A stretch of DNA of 64,000 nt from Sphingomonadales bacterium (GTDB lineage Bacteria; Pseudomonadota; Alphaproteobacteria; Sphingomonadales; Sphingomonadaceae), in the NCBI GenBank assembly GCA_004173185.1, contig SEFZ01000023.1:1-64000 (forward strand). The letters are read 5' to 3'. The translations under genes were made by a program, and so were the position numbers. Position 1 is the stretch's first letter. The number at the start of each line of letters is the position of its first letter. The notes under the pieces are model-generated. The model had not been told where the DNA came from. It ran no database searches and saw only the letters and a program-made list of their open reading frames with translations. This document shows, piece by piece, positions 48,984-57,490 of the stretch.

Positions 48984-50453
48984 CTATCCTTTTGGAAATA
49001 TGGTGACGACGACGCGGCGATAGCGGCTGAGCGCGGGGGTGCCCTTGTCCGTCACGCGCACGATGAAATGGGCTTCGCTGGCGCTATCCACTTTCGGCGC
49101 GATGAAGCCGCGGGCGTAGAGATTTTCCGCGCCCCACATCTTGATCGCATCGGGATAGGTGCCGGCTTCGGGATATTGGAACCAATAATAGCTGAGATTG
49201 TCGCCGTCCGGATCGGTCGTGCCCAATGCGCTGAGCGGTACGGCGTCGCCGGAGCGCACGGTAAGGCGATCGGCATGGTCGAGGCGAACGATTGGGGCGT
49301 GGTTGGCATCGGCAACGCTGAGCGTTGTCCACCCGATCCGCGCGGCGAAATCATTCTGGAAATCGTCGCGCCAGCGCCACAGCGTTTCGCGAAACCCGGT
49401 GAAGGAGCGCCCGGCGGGGCCAGTGGCCTGGCCATGCGATCTGGCGATACGCGGGGTGAAAGTGTCGATCGCGTTGGTCCAGAAGGCGCGGGTTTCGACG
49501 GGCACCGGAACGCCGCCGGTAAAGCCCTTGGGATCGAGGCTGTTATGGTCTGGAAGGCGCAGCGCATAGCGGCCGCCCCAGCCACCCCAATCGGGGCGCT
49601 CCGGCACGTTCAAGCCATTCGGGATAAGGCCGAGAAAGGTGGGCGTGTCGCCCTCCATGCCATATGCGACATCGGGATAGGCCGCGCCGAACGGACCATG
49701 GCCCTGCTGGATATGCCGGGTCAGCCAGCCATTCGAGATGCTCTCATTGTCGACGCCCTCGATCACTGCGTTTATGCCGGTCCAGGTCGCGGCCCCATAG
49801 CCGCCGGGACTGACGACGTAAAAGAGATCGGGAAACTCCTTCCGGATCCATGGCCCGGTGTCGTCCTGATCGGAGATCGTATAGACCCGAAGCTTGGCGA
49901 TCAGCCGCTTTGCCTCTCGCGGCGAGCGCGTGGCGCGGATGGTCAGCAACGCCTGCGCCAGCGTGTTTGGCCCGCCCCATCCGGCAACCCATAAGGGGCG
50001 GGCGTCCTGCGCTTCCAAAGCGGCGATGATCCGCTTCGATCCGGCGCTGTCCTTGCCGGGGCCGATAGCGGCCATGCCGTAAGACGGTTGGCCATTGGCT
50101 ACGAGCCGTTGCAGCGAGCTTGCCGTTGGATAGTCGGGATCATGCAGCGCCAGATTGTCGCGGACCCGCGAATATTCGGCGATGACGCGCCGGATGGACT
50201 CGGGCGCGATGCGGGCTTTCTGATGGACGGATGTGGTTGCGACCAGTCCTTCGAGATCAATCTCGTTCGCATAAAGCAACAGGCGGATCAGCGATTGGGT
50301 GTCGTCCGGATCGGCTTCGATGTCGGTGAGCACCAGCAGCCGCGCTTTGGCACCGCTCGCCTCGGCCTGCGCCAATGCGGGTGCCGCCGCGCAGGCGCCG
50401 AACCCTAGCAAAGCGAGCGCCAGCCACGTTCTGCGCAGTCTCAATACTAGCAT
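48984..50453 (-). CDS. DUF1593 / nucleoside-hydrolase-like exported protein
   Basis: Signal peptide; ARLLVLTDIEADPDDTQSLIRLLLYANEIDLEGLVATTSVH. Confidence 0.88.
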   Translation of the reverse strand: MLVLRLRRTWLALALLGFGACAAAPALAQAEASGAKARLLVLTDIEADPDDTQSLIRLLLYANEIDLEGLVATTSVHQKARIAPESIRRVIAEYSRVRDNLALHDPDYPTASSLQRLVANGQPSYGMAAIGPGKDSAGSKRIIAALEAQDARPLWVAGWGGPNTLAQALLTIRATRSPREAKRLIAKLRVYTISDQDDTGPWIRKEFPDLFYVVSPGGYGAATWTGINAVIEGVDNESISNGWLTRHIQQGHGPFGAAYPDVAYGMEGDTPTFLGLIPNGLNVPERPDWGGWGGRYALRLPDHNSLDPKGFTGGVPVPVETRAFWTNAIDTFTPRIARSHGQATGPAGRSFTGFRETLWRWRDDFQNDFAARIGWTTLSVADANHAPIVRLDHADRLTVRSGDAVPLSALGTTDPDGDNLSYYWFQYPEAGTYPDAIKMWGAENLYARGFIAPKVDSASEAHFIVRVTDKGTPALSRYRRVVVTIFPKG

Positions 50454-50530
50454 CTCGCTCTCCCGTTAGCGCTATCATTTGGGACGGGGAGGGATTCGTC
50501 AACAGCAGGCCGCGTGGTTGTTGGTGGCGA

Positions 50531-51742
50531 ATGTTACAATCCATGCGAACTAGACTTGCGTACTTGTCACGAAATTGTAACGCGGGCTCCTCGTTCCTTC
50601 TCAACGCTTTCGGAGCCGTTCCCATCCGCCAGATTGCCGCCTTGCCCTATCGTACCGAAGGCACCGCGATTGATGCGCCCGTTCGGATCATGCTGGTCAC
50701 GTCGCGCGAAAGCGGGCGCTGGGTGATTCCGAAGGGCAATCCGATGGCGGGCATTGCTGCGCACAGCGCGGCCGCGATGGAGGCCAAGGAAGAGGCGGGG
50801 GTGATCGGGCTGGTCTGCCCGACTGCGCTTGGCTCTTATTGCTACCGCAAGAAGCGGCGGAACGGATCGGCGCTGATGATCGACGTCGATGTGTTTCCCC
50901 TCGCGGTGAACACCGAATTGGCGGCGTGGAAGGAGCAATCCCAGCGCGAGCGCCGCTGGTTCAGCCTGACCGAAGCCGCCGACGCGGTTGACGAGCCGGA
51001 CCTGCGCGATCTGATCCGCTCGTTCGGGCTATCCGAATTCAAGGCTGCGACACAGCGCACGGGCATTTTCGCCACGGTCGCGGAAAAATCGAAGGTAACG
51101 TCCATGTTTGCTTGGTTCCAGCGGCTGCTTCCCAAGACCGGCAATTTCTTCGAACTGTTTGAAGCGCATGCCGTGACGGTCTCGGCGGGCGCGGATGCGC
51201 TGGCGCGGCTGGTGCAGGACGGCAACCGCGATCATATCCGCGAAGTGATCGAGCGCGAGGGGGATGCCGACGAGATCATCCGCGAGATGCTGCGCACCGT
51301 GCGCGAGACGTTTCTCACGCCGTTCGACCGCGGCTCGATCACGTCGCTGATCGGATCGATGGACGATGCGATCGACGAGATGCAGGCGGCGGTACTGGCG
51401 ATCGACCTGTATGAAGTCACGAGCTTCGAGCAGGAAATGAAGGACATGACCGCGATCATCGTGGATGCCGCGCGGCTGACCGCCGAGGCGATGCCCTTGC
51501 TCCGCGATGTCGCTCGCAACGGCAAGCGCCTGCATGAACTGACCGAGCGGCTGGTGCGGATGGAGAGCCATGCCGATGAGATCCACCGCAGCGGATTGAA
51601 GCGCGCGTTCACCGAGCTGGCCCCGCACGATACGTTGCAATTCTCGGTGCAGCGCGAGGTGTATAAGCATCTCGAGCGGATCGTTGATGCGTTCGAGGAT
51701 GTCGCGAACGAGATCGACGGCATCGTGATCGACCACGCCTGA
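50531..51742 (+). CDS. In-frame fusion of a Nudix hydrolase domain with a DUF47/PhoU-like domain
   Basis: Nudix-like WVIPKGNPMAGIAAHSAAAMEAKEEAGVIG followed without a stop by MFAWFQRLLPKTGNFFELFEAHAVTVSAGADAL (DUF47); internal ATG at 51104 with GAAGGTAA upstream. Confidence 0.75.
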   Translation: MLQSMRTRLAYLSRNCNAGSSFLLNAFGAVPIRQIAALPYRTEGTAIDAPVRIMLVTSRESGRWVIPKGNPMAGIAAHSAAAMEAKEEAGVIGLVCPTALGSYCYRKKRRNGSALMIDVDVFPLAVNTELAAWKEQSQRERRWFSLTEAADAVDEPDLRDLIRSFGLSEFKAATQRTGIFATVAEKSKVTSMFAWFQRLLPKTGNFFELFEAHAVTVSAGADALARLVQDGNRDHIREVIEREGDADEIIREMLRTVRETFLTPFDRGSITSLIGSMDDAIDEMQAAVLAIDLYEVTSFEQEMKDMTAIIVDAARLTAEAMPLLRDVARNGKRLHELTERLVRMESHADEIHRSGLKRAFTELAPHDTLQFSVQREVYKHLERIVDAFEDVANEIDGIVIDHA

Positions 51743-51754
51743 CGCGCCCCGGAC

Positions 51755-52768
51755 ATGCATGAACTTGCTCTTCCGCTGCTGATCGGCCTGATCGTAATCG
51801 CGCTCGCGTTCGACTTTCTCAACGGGCTGCACGATGCGGCCAATTCGATTGCCACCGTGGTCGCGACGCGGCTGCTGAAACCGGTCCACGCGGTGGCCTT
51901 TGCCGCGTTCTTCAACTTCGCCGCTTACTTCCTGACGATCGCGATCCCGGAACTGCACAAGGTCGCGGAGACGATCGGCAAGGGGCTGATCGACAAGGAT
52001 CTGGTGACGCCGGCCGTGGTGTTTGGTGCGCTGATCGGGGCGATGTTCTGGAATGTCGTGACGTGGATCAAGGGCATCCCTTCGTCGAGCAGCCATGCGC
52101 TGGTCGGCGGGATGATCGGCGCGGGTGTGGCGCATGCCGGGTTTACCGGCGTCCAGTGGAGCGGGCTGAACAAGACTTTGATCGCGATCGTGCTGTCGCC
52201 GACGCTCGGCATGATCCTGGCGATGGGGATCATGCTGATCTCGAGCTGGGCGCTGAAGGGCGCGAGCGCGCGCGGGGCGGAGAAAAGCTTTCGCGTGCTG
52301 CACCTTATCTCGTCGGCCGCATATTCGCTCAGCCACGGGCTGAACGATGCGCAGAAGACGATGGGGATCATCACGGTTCTGCTCTATTCGACCGGCTATC
52401 TGCACGGCGATTTCGAAGTGCCGCACTGGGTGGCGATCAGCTGTTATATCGCCATCGCGGCGGGCACGCTGAGCGGCGGCTGGAAGATCATCGAGACGAT
52501 GGGATCGCGGATCACCAAGCTCTCACAGCATCAGGGGTTCAGCGCGTCGCTGGGTGGATCGATCATGGTGTTCACCGCATCTTTGCTCGGCATCCCGGTA
52601 TCGACCACGCACACGATCACCGGCTGCATCATCGGCGCGGGCACGGCGCGGCGAGCATCGGCGGTGCGCTGGGGCGTGGCGGGCAATGTGATGGTCGCCT
52701 GGGTCATCACGATCCCGGCCTCGGCAGCAGTGGGTGCATTGTTCTACATGCTGACGAAATTGTTCTGA
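51755..52768 (+). CDS. pit: PiT family inorganic phosphate transporter
   Basis: DFLNGLHDAANSIATVVATR...SSSHALVGG...YSLSHGLNDAQKTMG...GIPVSTTHTITGCIIGAG. Confidence 0.95.
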   Translation: MHELALPLLIGLIVIALAFDFLNGLHDAANSIATVVATRLLKPVHAVAFAAFFNFAAYFLTIAIPELHKVAETIGKGLIDKDLVTPAVVFGALIGAMFWNVVTWIKGIPSSSSHALVGGMIGAGVAHAGFTGVQWSGLNKTLIAIVLSPTLGMILAMGIMLISSWALKGASARGAEKSFRVLHLISSAAYSLSHGLNDAQKTMGIITVLLYSTGYLHGDFEVPHWVAISCYIAIAAGTLSGGWKIIETMGSRITKLSQHQGFSASLGGSIMVFTASLLGIPVSTTHTITGCIIGAGTARRASAVRWGVAGNVMVAWVITIPASAAVGALFYMLTKLF

Positions 52769-52780
52769 GCTCGGCCCCGC

Positions 52781-53005
52781 ATGGCGCTCCCCGATCCCGA
52801 CACGCCGGCCAAGCTGTTTCGATCGCGCGCAGCGTGGCGCGAGGAAATGCATCTCTACCCGATGGAAGAGATTGGCTGGGGCACACTTACCAAGATGGTG
52901 CGACTGGCGCTCAGCGACCCTGACGAGGCTTTATGGGCCTATTCGATCGAGGTGGCGGGGCAGAGCTTTGCCGGGGAAGCGATCCGCAGGCTCTCCCGCG
53001 TATGA
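52781..53005 (+). CDS. Hypothetical small protein
   Basis: 74-aa ORF close behind pit; no recognised domain. Confidence 0.55.
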   Translation: MALPDPDTPAKLFRSRAAWREEMHLYPMEEIGWGTLTKMVRLALSDPDEALWAYSIEVAGQSFAGEAIRRLSRV

Positions 53006-53016
53006 TGGAACATAGC

Positions 53017-53049
53017 AAAAAGGCCGGAGCTTTCGCCCCGGCCTTTTTT
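53017..53049. terminator. Terminator downstream of nusG
   Basis: AAAAAGGCCGGAGCTTTCGCCCCGGCCTTTTTT, near-identical to 46410-46445. Confidence 0.8.
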
Positions 53050-53075
53050 GTTTAGATGGTTGGAAGTCGCTAGCG

Positions 53076-53612
53076 TTACTTGATCCGCTCGACGTCTTCG
53101 AAGCCAAGCTCCAGCGGCGTGGCGCGGCCGAAGATCGAGATCGAGACCTTTACGCGGCTCTTGTCGAAATCCAGCTCTTCCACGACGCCCGAGAAGGTCG
53201 CGAAGTTGCCGCTGGTGACCTTGACCGTATCGCCAATGTCGTAATCGACGCTGACGCGTGCCTTGGGCGCTGTGGCGGCTTCTTCCTTGGTGTTGAGAAT
53301 GCGCGCGGCTTCGGCTTCGCTGATCGCCTGGGGCTTGCCCATGCTGCCGAGGAAGCCGGTTACCTTCGGCGTGTTCTTCACAAGGTGATAGACGTCGTCG
53401 TTCATGTCGAGCTTCGCCAGCACATAGCCGGGGAAGAACTTGCGCTCGGACTGAATCTTCTTGCCGCGGCGAACCTCGGTGACGGTCTCGGTTGGCACTT
53501 CGACCGATTCGACGAACGGCGTGAGCCCCATACGATTGGCGTCCGACAGGATCTGGTCGCGGACCTTGCCCTCAAAGCCTGAATAAGCGTGGATGATGTA
53601 CCAGCGCGACAT
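53076..53612 (-). CDS. nusG: Transcription termination/antitermination protein NusG
   Basis: MSRWYIIHAYSGFEGKVRDQI...GYVLAKLDMNDDVYHLVKNTPKVTGFLG...IFGRATPLELGFEDVER. Confidence 0.97.
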   Translation of the reverse strand: MSRWYIIHAYSGFEGKVRDQILSDANRMGLTPFVESVEVPTETVTEVRRGKKIQSERKFFPGYVLAKLDMNDDVYHLVKNTPKVTGFLGSMGKPQAISEAEAARILNTKEEAATAPKARVSVDYDIGDTVKVTSGNFATFSGVVEELDFDKSRVKVSISIFGRATPLELGFEDVERIK

Positions 53613-53630
53613 GTGGTTTCCTTGGAGCAA

Positions 53631-53828
53631 TTACTGAGCGAGGCTGAGCAGGAAGCGGACGAGCACGTCGAAGAACGTATCCACACCCATGAAGAACAGG
53701 CCAAGCAGCGTGGTCATGATGATCACCATCACGCCGGTCATGACCGTCTCGCGGCGCGACGGCCACACGATCTTCTTGCGCTCGGTCTGGACCTGCTTGA
53801 CGAACTCGATGGGACTGGTCTTCGCCAC
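53631..53828 (-). CDS. secE: Preprotein translocase subunit SecE
   Basis: SPIEFVKQVQTERKKIVWPSRRETVMTGVMVIIMTTLLGLFFMGVD; GTG start inferred at 53828. Confidence 0.93.
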   Translation of the reverse strand: MAKTSPIEFVKQVQTERKKIVWPSRRETVMTGVMVIIMTTLLGLFFMGVDTFFDVLVRFLLSLAQ

Positions 53829-54065
53829 TGATGGCCTCGCTTCCAAAATATCTGGTCCGCTGCGGGGCATGGGTCCGCTGCCGCTTCCTTCGAGGAGGAA
53901 CCGGCAAATACCCATTACGCTATCGGATTGGGCCGAATATCTAGCGATGCTTTCGCGTGCGCGCAAGCCGCGTCGTGGAGGGCGTGTCGAGGCCTGTCAG
54001 AAGGGGCGGCGCAGTTTTGCGCTGCATTGCACAACAAGGGTGCGGAAATGCGTGGGTGCAGTGCA

Positions 54066-54101
54066 AAATAAAAGGGCGCCCCGACCTTGGTCAGAGCGCC
54101 C
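54066..54101 (-). terminator. Terminator after the 54130-54360 small gene
   Basis: On minus strand GGGCGCTCTGACCAAGGTCGGGGCGCCC followed by TTTTATTTT. Confidence 0.65.
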
Positions 54102-54129
54102 AGTTATTGGCTAAGCTGCCGAGAGCCAA

Positions 54130-54360
54130 CTAGGGGCTGTCGGAGAAAACGTCGATCACGCCGGTCACTTCGGCCACGGCGACAGCGCCGACCAGGCCGA
54201 GAACGATGAACAGCGGGTTGATCGGGCCAGCCTGCTTGTTGGCCTTCTTCGTAACCGTCGCAGTGCGCAGGCTGAGGGCCGAAGCCGTACCAGCCTGAGC
54301 GGCAGTGGCCGAAACGACCAGTGCCGATGCAGCGGCGATCGCTGCAAATTTCTTGAACAC
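54130..54360 (-). CDS. Hypothetical small exported/membrane protein
   Basis: MFKKFAAIAAASALVVSATAAQAG signal peptide and one TM helix. Confidence 0.7.
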   Translation of the reverse strand: MFKKFAAIAAASALVVSATAAQAGTASALSLRTATVTKKANKQAGPINPLFIVLGLVGAVAVAEVTGVIDVFSDSP

Positions 54361-54460
54361 GATAAACCTCCCTATCGATAGTAGCGCATGTCGGAAGACA
54401 AGCGCTCGTAGAATTGTTAACAGAATTTGTCTGTCACTTCAACCCGCTACTGCAACATCG

Positions 54461-55033
54461 TTAAAGCAACGCTACCGCAGCAAAACCGCCGGCCAGCAAG
54501 ATCAGGAATCCCCATGCGAATAGGTTCAGCCGTTTTTCGATAAAGGCCTGAACGGGTTCACCGAAACGCTTGAGCAAGGCCGCGATCAGGAAGAAGCGCG
54601 CCCCCCGGGTAATGGTCGCCAGAAGTACGAACCAGAAGAAGGGAAAATGCGAAAGCCCGCTGGCGATCGTTACCAATTTGAACGGAATCGGGGTGAGCCC
54701 CTTAACCAGAATCAGCGCGGTGCCGTATTTGTTATAGGCGGCGGTAAAGTCCGCAAATGCGTTATGCCGGAAGAATTCGAGAATCTGCTGCGCCACATCG
54801 GTAAGGAAATAGCCGATCGCATAGCCAAACATGCCGCCGAACACCGACGCCACGGTGCAGATCGCCGCGATGCGATACGCCTGATCCCGCTTGGCCAGGA
54901 TCATCGGCACCATCATCACATCGGGGGGGACGGGAAAGAAACTGCTCTCGGCGAAGGCTACTACGGCAAGGGAACGATTCGCGTGGCGATGGTGCGCCAT
55001 GCGCAATACCCAGTCATACATTGCGCGAAACAT
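54461..55033 (-). CDS. YqaA family (VTT/DedA-like) membrane protein
   Basis: FAESSFFPVPPDVMMVPMILAKRDQAYRIAAICTVASVFGGMFGYAIGYFL. Confidence 0.9.
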   Translation of the reverse strand: MFRAMYDWVLRMAHHRHANRSLAVVAFAESSFFPVPPDVMMVPMILAKRDQAYRIAAICTVASVFGGMFGYAIGYFLTDVAQQILEFFRHNAFADFTAAYNKYGTALILVKGLTPIPFKLVTIASGLSHFPFFWFVLLATITRGARFFLIAALLKRFGEPVQAFIEKRLNLFAWGFLILLAGGFAAVALL

Positions 55034-55261
55034 GCTGGCCGGGTCCATTCTACAGAAGATTGCAGGCCATCGTGGATGACATTCGAACTTCCGTTTGGGA
55101 AGAGGCGGATGACATTGCCGGGCACCTGCTGAGTTTGAGGCTGGTCGGTGCACTGCCCTTTGCCGGGCACGATGTCGAGCGTTGAAGTGCCGGAATGCGG
55201 CAAGCTGCGCGTGGATAAGGCGCGTCTTTGCGGCTCGATTTCGGTGGCTGGGATCAAGCTT

Positions 55262-55849
55262 TCAGGCGTGCTCGTCTACGATATGAATCTTGACCGAGCG
55301 TCGAACCAGAAGCGCCGCGGCGACCGTTACGAGGATCAGCGCTCCGATCGCGAGCGCGACATGCTCGATCCGATGGAGCTGTCCAAAGGCGCGTTCGACG
55401 GTGTGGCCGAAGCCATAGCCCAGGCCGGTAATTGCGATGCTCCATACGATCGCGGCGGCTCCGTTCAGCAGGACGAAGCGGCTGGCGGGAATGGTCGTAG
55501 TGCCGATCGCAATGGGGCTGATGGTTCTGAGGCCATACAGGAACCGGAAGGCGAAGACGAATGCGACCGGATGCCGTTCGAGCATCGCGAGGACCCGCGC
55601 GAAAGCGGGCCGTTCCGTAATTCGGCGAATTCGCGGGTGCGCACCAAAGCGCCGTCCGAGAAAGAAGAAGATTTCGTCGGCGATGAACGAGCCGAGCGCC
55701 GCCGCGGCGATCACCCCGCCAAGCGGGAGAAGCTCCTGATGCGCGAGCAAGCCGCCGGTGAGGACGACGGCCTCTCCTTCAATCGCCGCGCCGACACCGA
55801 TTGCGAGCAATCCGAAGCGAGCGATCAGAGCTTCCAATATCATCGTCAC
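55262..55849 (-). CDS. DedA family protein
   Basis: GLLAIGVGAAIEGEAVVLTGGLLAHQELLPLGGVIAAAALGSFIADEIFFFLGRRFG. Confidence 0.9.
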   Translation of the reverse strand: MTMILEALIARFGLLAIGVGAAIEGEAVVLTGGLLAHQELLPLGGVIAAAALGSFIADEIFFFLGRRFGAHPRIRRITERPAFARVLAMLERHPVAFVFAFRFLYGLRTISPIAIGTTTIPASRFVLLNGAAAIVWSIAITGLGYGFGHTVERAFGQLHRIEHVALAIGALILVTVAAALLVRRSVKIHIVDEHA

Positions 55850-55912
55850 ACCCAGCCAAGTTTGGAGAAACGACAGGCGCTCGGACGCCTTGCTCTCCGC
55901 CGTCGGCCACTA

Positions 55913-56470
55913 TCAGCGCGTTAGCACGGAATAGACCATCCCCATCTTTCCGTCTTTCATCTGCCCATCGGCCAGATCGGCGGGGCAATCGCCGACGCGC
56001 TTGGCGACGATCTTCTGGTCATCGCCCTCAACGCTCAGATCGAGCACTTCGTCGAGCGTGTAGCCCGTCGCCACGTCGCCGGTGAGCGTGCCCTTGGTCG
56101 TCACCGGCTTCATGCCGGGCACGCCGCAGACGGTGACATAGCTATAGCCGGTCGCCGTCTTGGTGAAGGTGCGCGAGGTGCAATCGCCGCCATTGCCGAT
56201 CTGCCGGAAGGCCGAATAGCTCGCTTCGGACTTTTCGCCGACGCACAATCTGTCGGTCGACAGTTCGTCGCCATTGGCTGCCGTATCGGTGAAGGTCCAA
56301 AGCCCTGCCTGACGCTTCGGTGCCGCGATGTTGGGTGCGGCCTGGCTGCTGGTTGCGCCCGCAATCGCTTCGGCGGTGTCACTGCTGGGGACGACCATGT
56401 CGTTGGTGGTCGGCGCGGTGGAGCAGGCGGTTGTCGCCAGCAGGGCTGCGGTGATGAAGGAAATACGCAT
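55913..56470 (-). CDS. Putative exported lipoprotein, DUF3617-like
   Basis: Lipobox-like ATTAC; QAGLWTFTD...CVGEKSEASYSAF pattern. Confidence 0.6.
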   Translation of the reverse strand: MRISFITAALLATTACSTAPTTNDMVVPSSDTAEAIAGATSSQAAPNIAAPKRQAGLWTFTDTAANGDELSTDRLCVGEKSEASYSAFRQIGNGGDCTSRTFTKTATGYSYVTVCGVPGMKPVTTKGTLTGDVATGYTLDEVLDLSVEGDDQKIVAKRVGDCPADLADGQMKDGKMGMVYSVLTR

Positions 56471-56490
56471 CGTCTTTCTCCTGCAAGCGC

Positions 56491-57360
56491 TCAGCAGCCG
56501 CCGGGATTGTTGCTGGTTTTCTCGGCGGAATAATAGTCGGCAAAGGCGTCCCGCGCCGACGGGACATTTCCGCGCACGAGCCCGCGGAAGCCGCCGCGAC
56601 CATCCTGTTCGACCTGGAAAAAGCCGGTCCGGTACGTCTTGTCGCCCGATGAATCGGTTTCGATGATGTTGAGCTTCATCACCCGACCTATGACGGTGCC
56701 GGACACCTCGCCCTGCTGATAGGCGTAGCACCCGGTGACTTTGTCGCCCTCTTGCGAGATGTGCATGAAGCCCAGCCCGCTGCGCCCTTCATACGACCCG
56801 CTGAAATCAGGCATGTCTTCGCTCTGCGAGGTTACGCGGCCATACCCATGAAAGCCGGTCAGCGCAGTGTATTCCGCCCCATAATTGCCGGTGAGGGTCA
56901 GCCGCACCCAGCGTCCGGTGGGGCGATCCTCGGGCTTGAAGGCGAAGGACTGGCCGTTTGCGTTCATCCGCAGCGTGCCGGACAGCACTTGCTCGAACCC
57001 CGAACTGGCGGAAGTATTGGAGAGTTCGACGGTGAAGCCCTTGGGCGACTTGCGATCGATGCCGCCGGTATCGAATGCGATACGGCTGAGTTCGGTCTCT
57101 TCCGCCAGCTCGATCACGAACACCGCCCGATTGCCTTGGGCGGTCCAGTCCGTCGCGGGGGATTCGTCCATCAGGTTCAGCGCGCTGGACGACATTTGGG
57201 AGATCGATTCGCCCTCCGGATATTCGACCATGTCCGCGCCTGCGCGATAGCTGAACAAGTCCGTCCCCGCGGTCTGCGCATTTGCCTGTGCGGCGATCAG
57301 CATGGCCGCGCCGATCAAAGGGAATGTTGCGGCGAACCGGGCCTTACGAAGCGAGATCAT
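56491..57360 (-). CDS. Exported protein with discoidin (F5/8 type C)-like region
   Basis: Signal peptide; NLMDESPATDWTAQGNRAVFVIELAEETELSRIAFDTGG...GRWVRLTLTGNYG resembles an F5/8-C beta sandwich. Confidence 0.6.
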   Translation of the reverse strand: MISLRKARFAATFPLIGAAMLIAAQANAQTAGTDLFSYRAGADMVEYPEGESISQMSSSALNLMDESPATDWTAQGNRAVFVIELAEETELSRIAFDTGGIDRKSPKGFTVELSNTSASSGFEQVLSGTLRMNANGQSFAFKPEDRPTGRWVRLTLTGNYGAEYTALTGFHGYGRVTSQSEDMPDFSGSYEGRSGLGFMHISQEGDKVTGCYAYQQGEVSGTVIGRVMKLNIIETDSSGDKTYRTGFFQVEQDGRGGFRGLVRGNVPSARDAFADYYSAEKTSNNPGGC

Positions 57361-57390
57361 CGAGTTTCTCCCATCCTGAAATTCACGGAT

Positions 57391-57423
57391 GGCAAGACGA
57401 TGAAAGCCGGCGAAAGCGGACAG
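57391..57423 (-). promoter_or_regulatory. Candidate ECF sigma promoter upstream of the discoidin-like gene
   Basis: Gene orientation CTGTCCGCTTTCGccggCTTTcatCGTCTTGCC; 26/33 identical to 63821-63853; 30 nt from the start codon. Confidence 0.6.
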
Positions 57424-57490
57424 GCTGCGCGAAAGATTTTTCCTAACGACGTTTTCGGTGGACTTCGCCTATCCCTGCCATAGCGTGCAG

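Noticed and set aside
47165-53828. Mobile element insertion within the ribosomal protein region
   Set aside because: No transposase, integrase or terminal repeats are visible around the intervening genes; reported only as a synteny observation.
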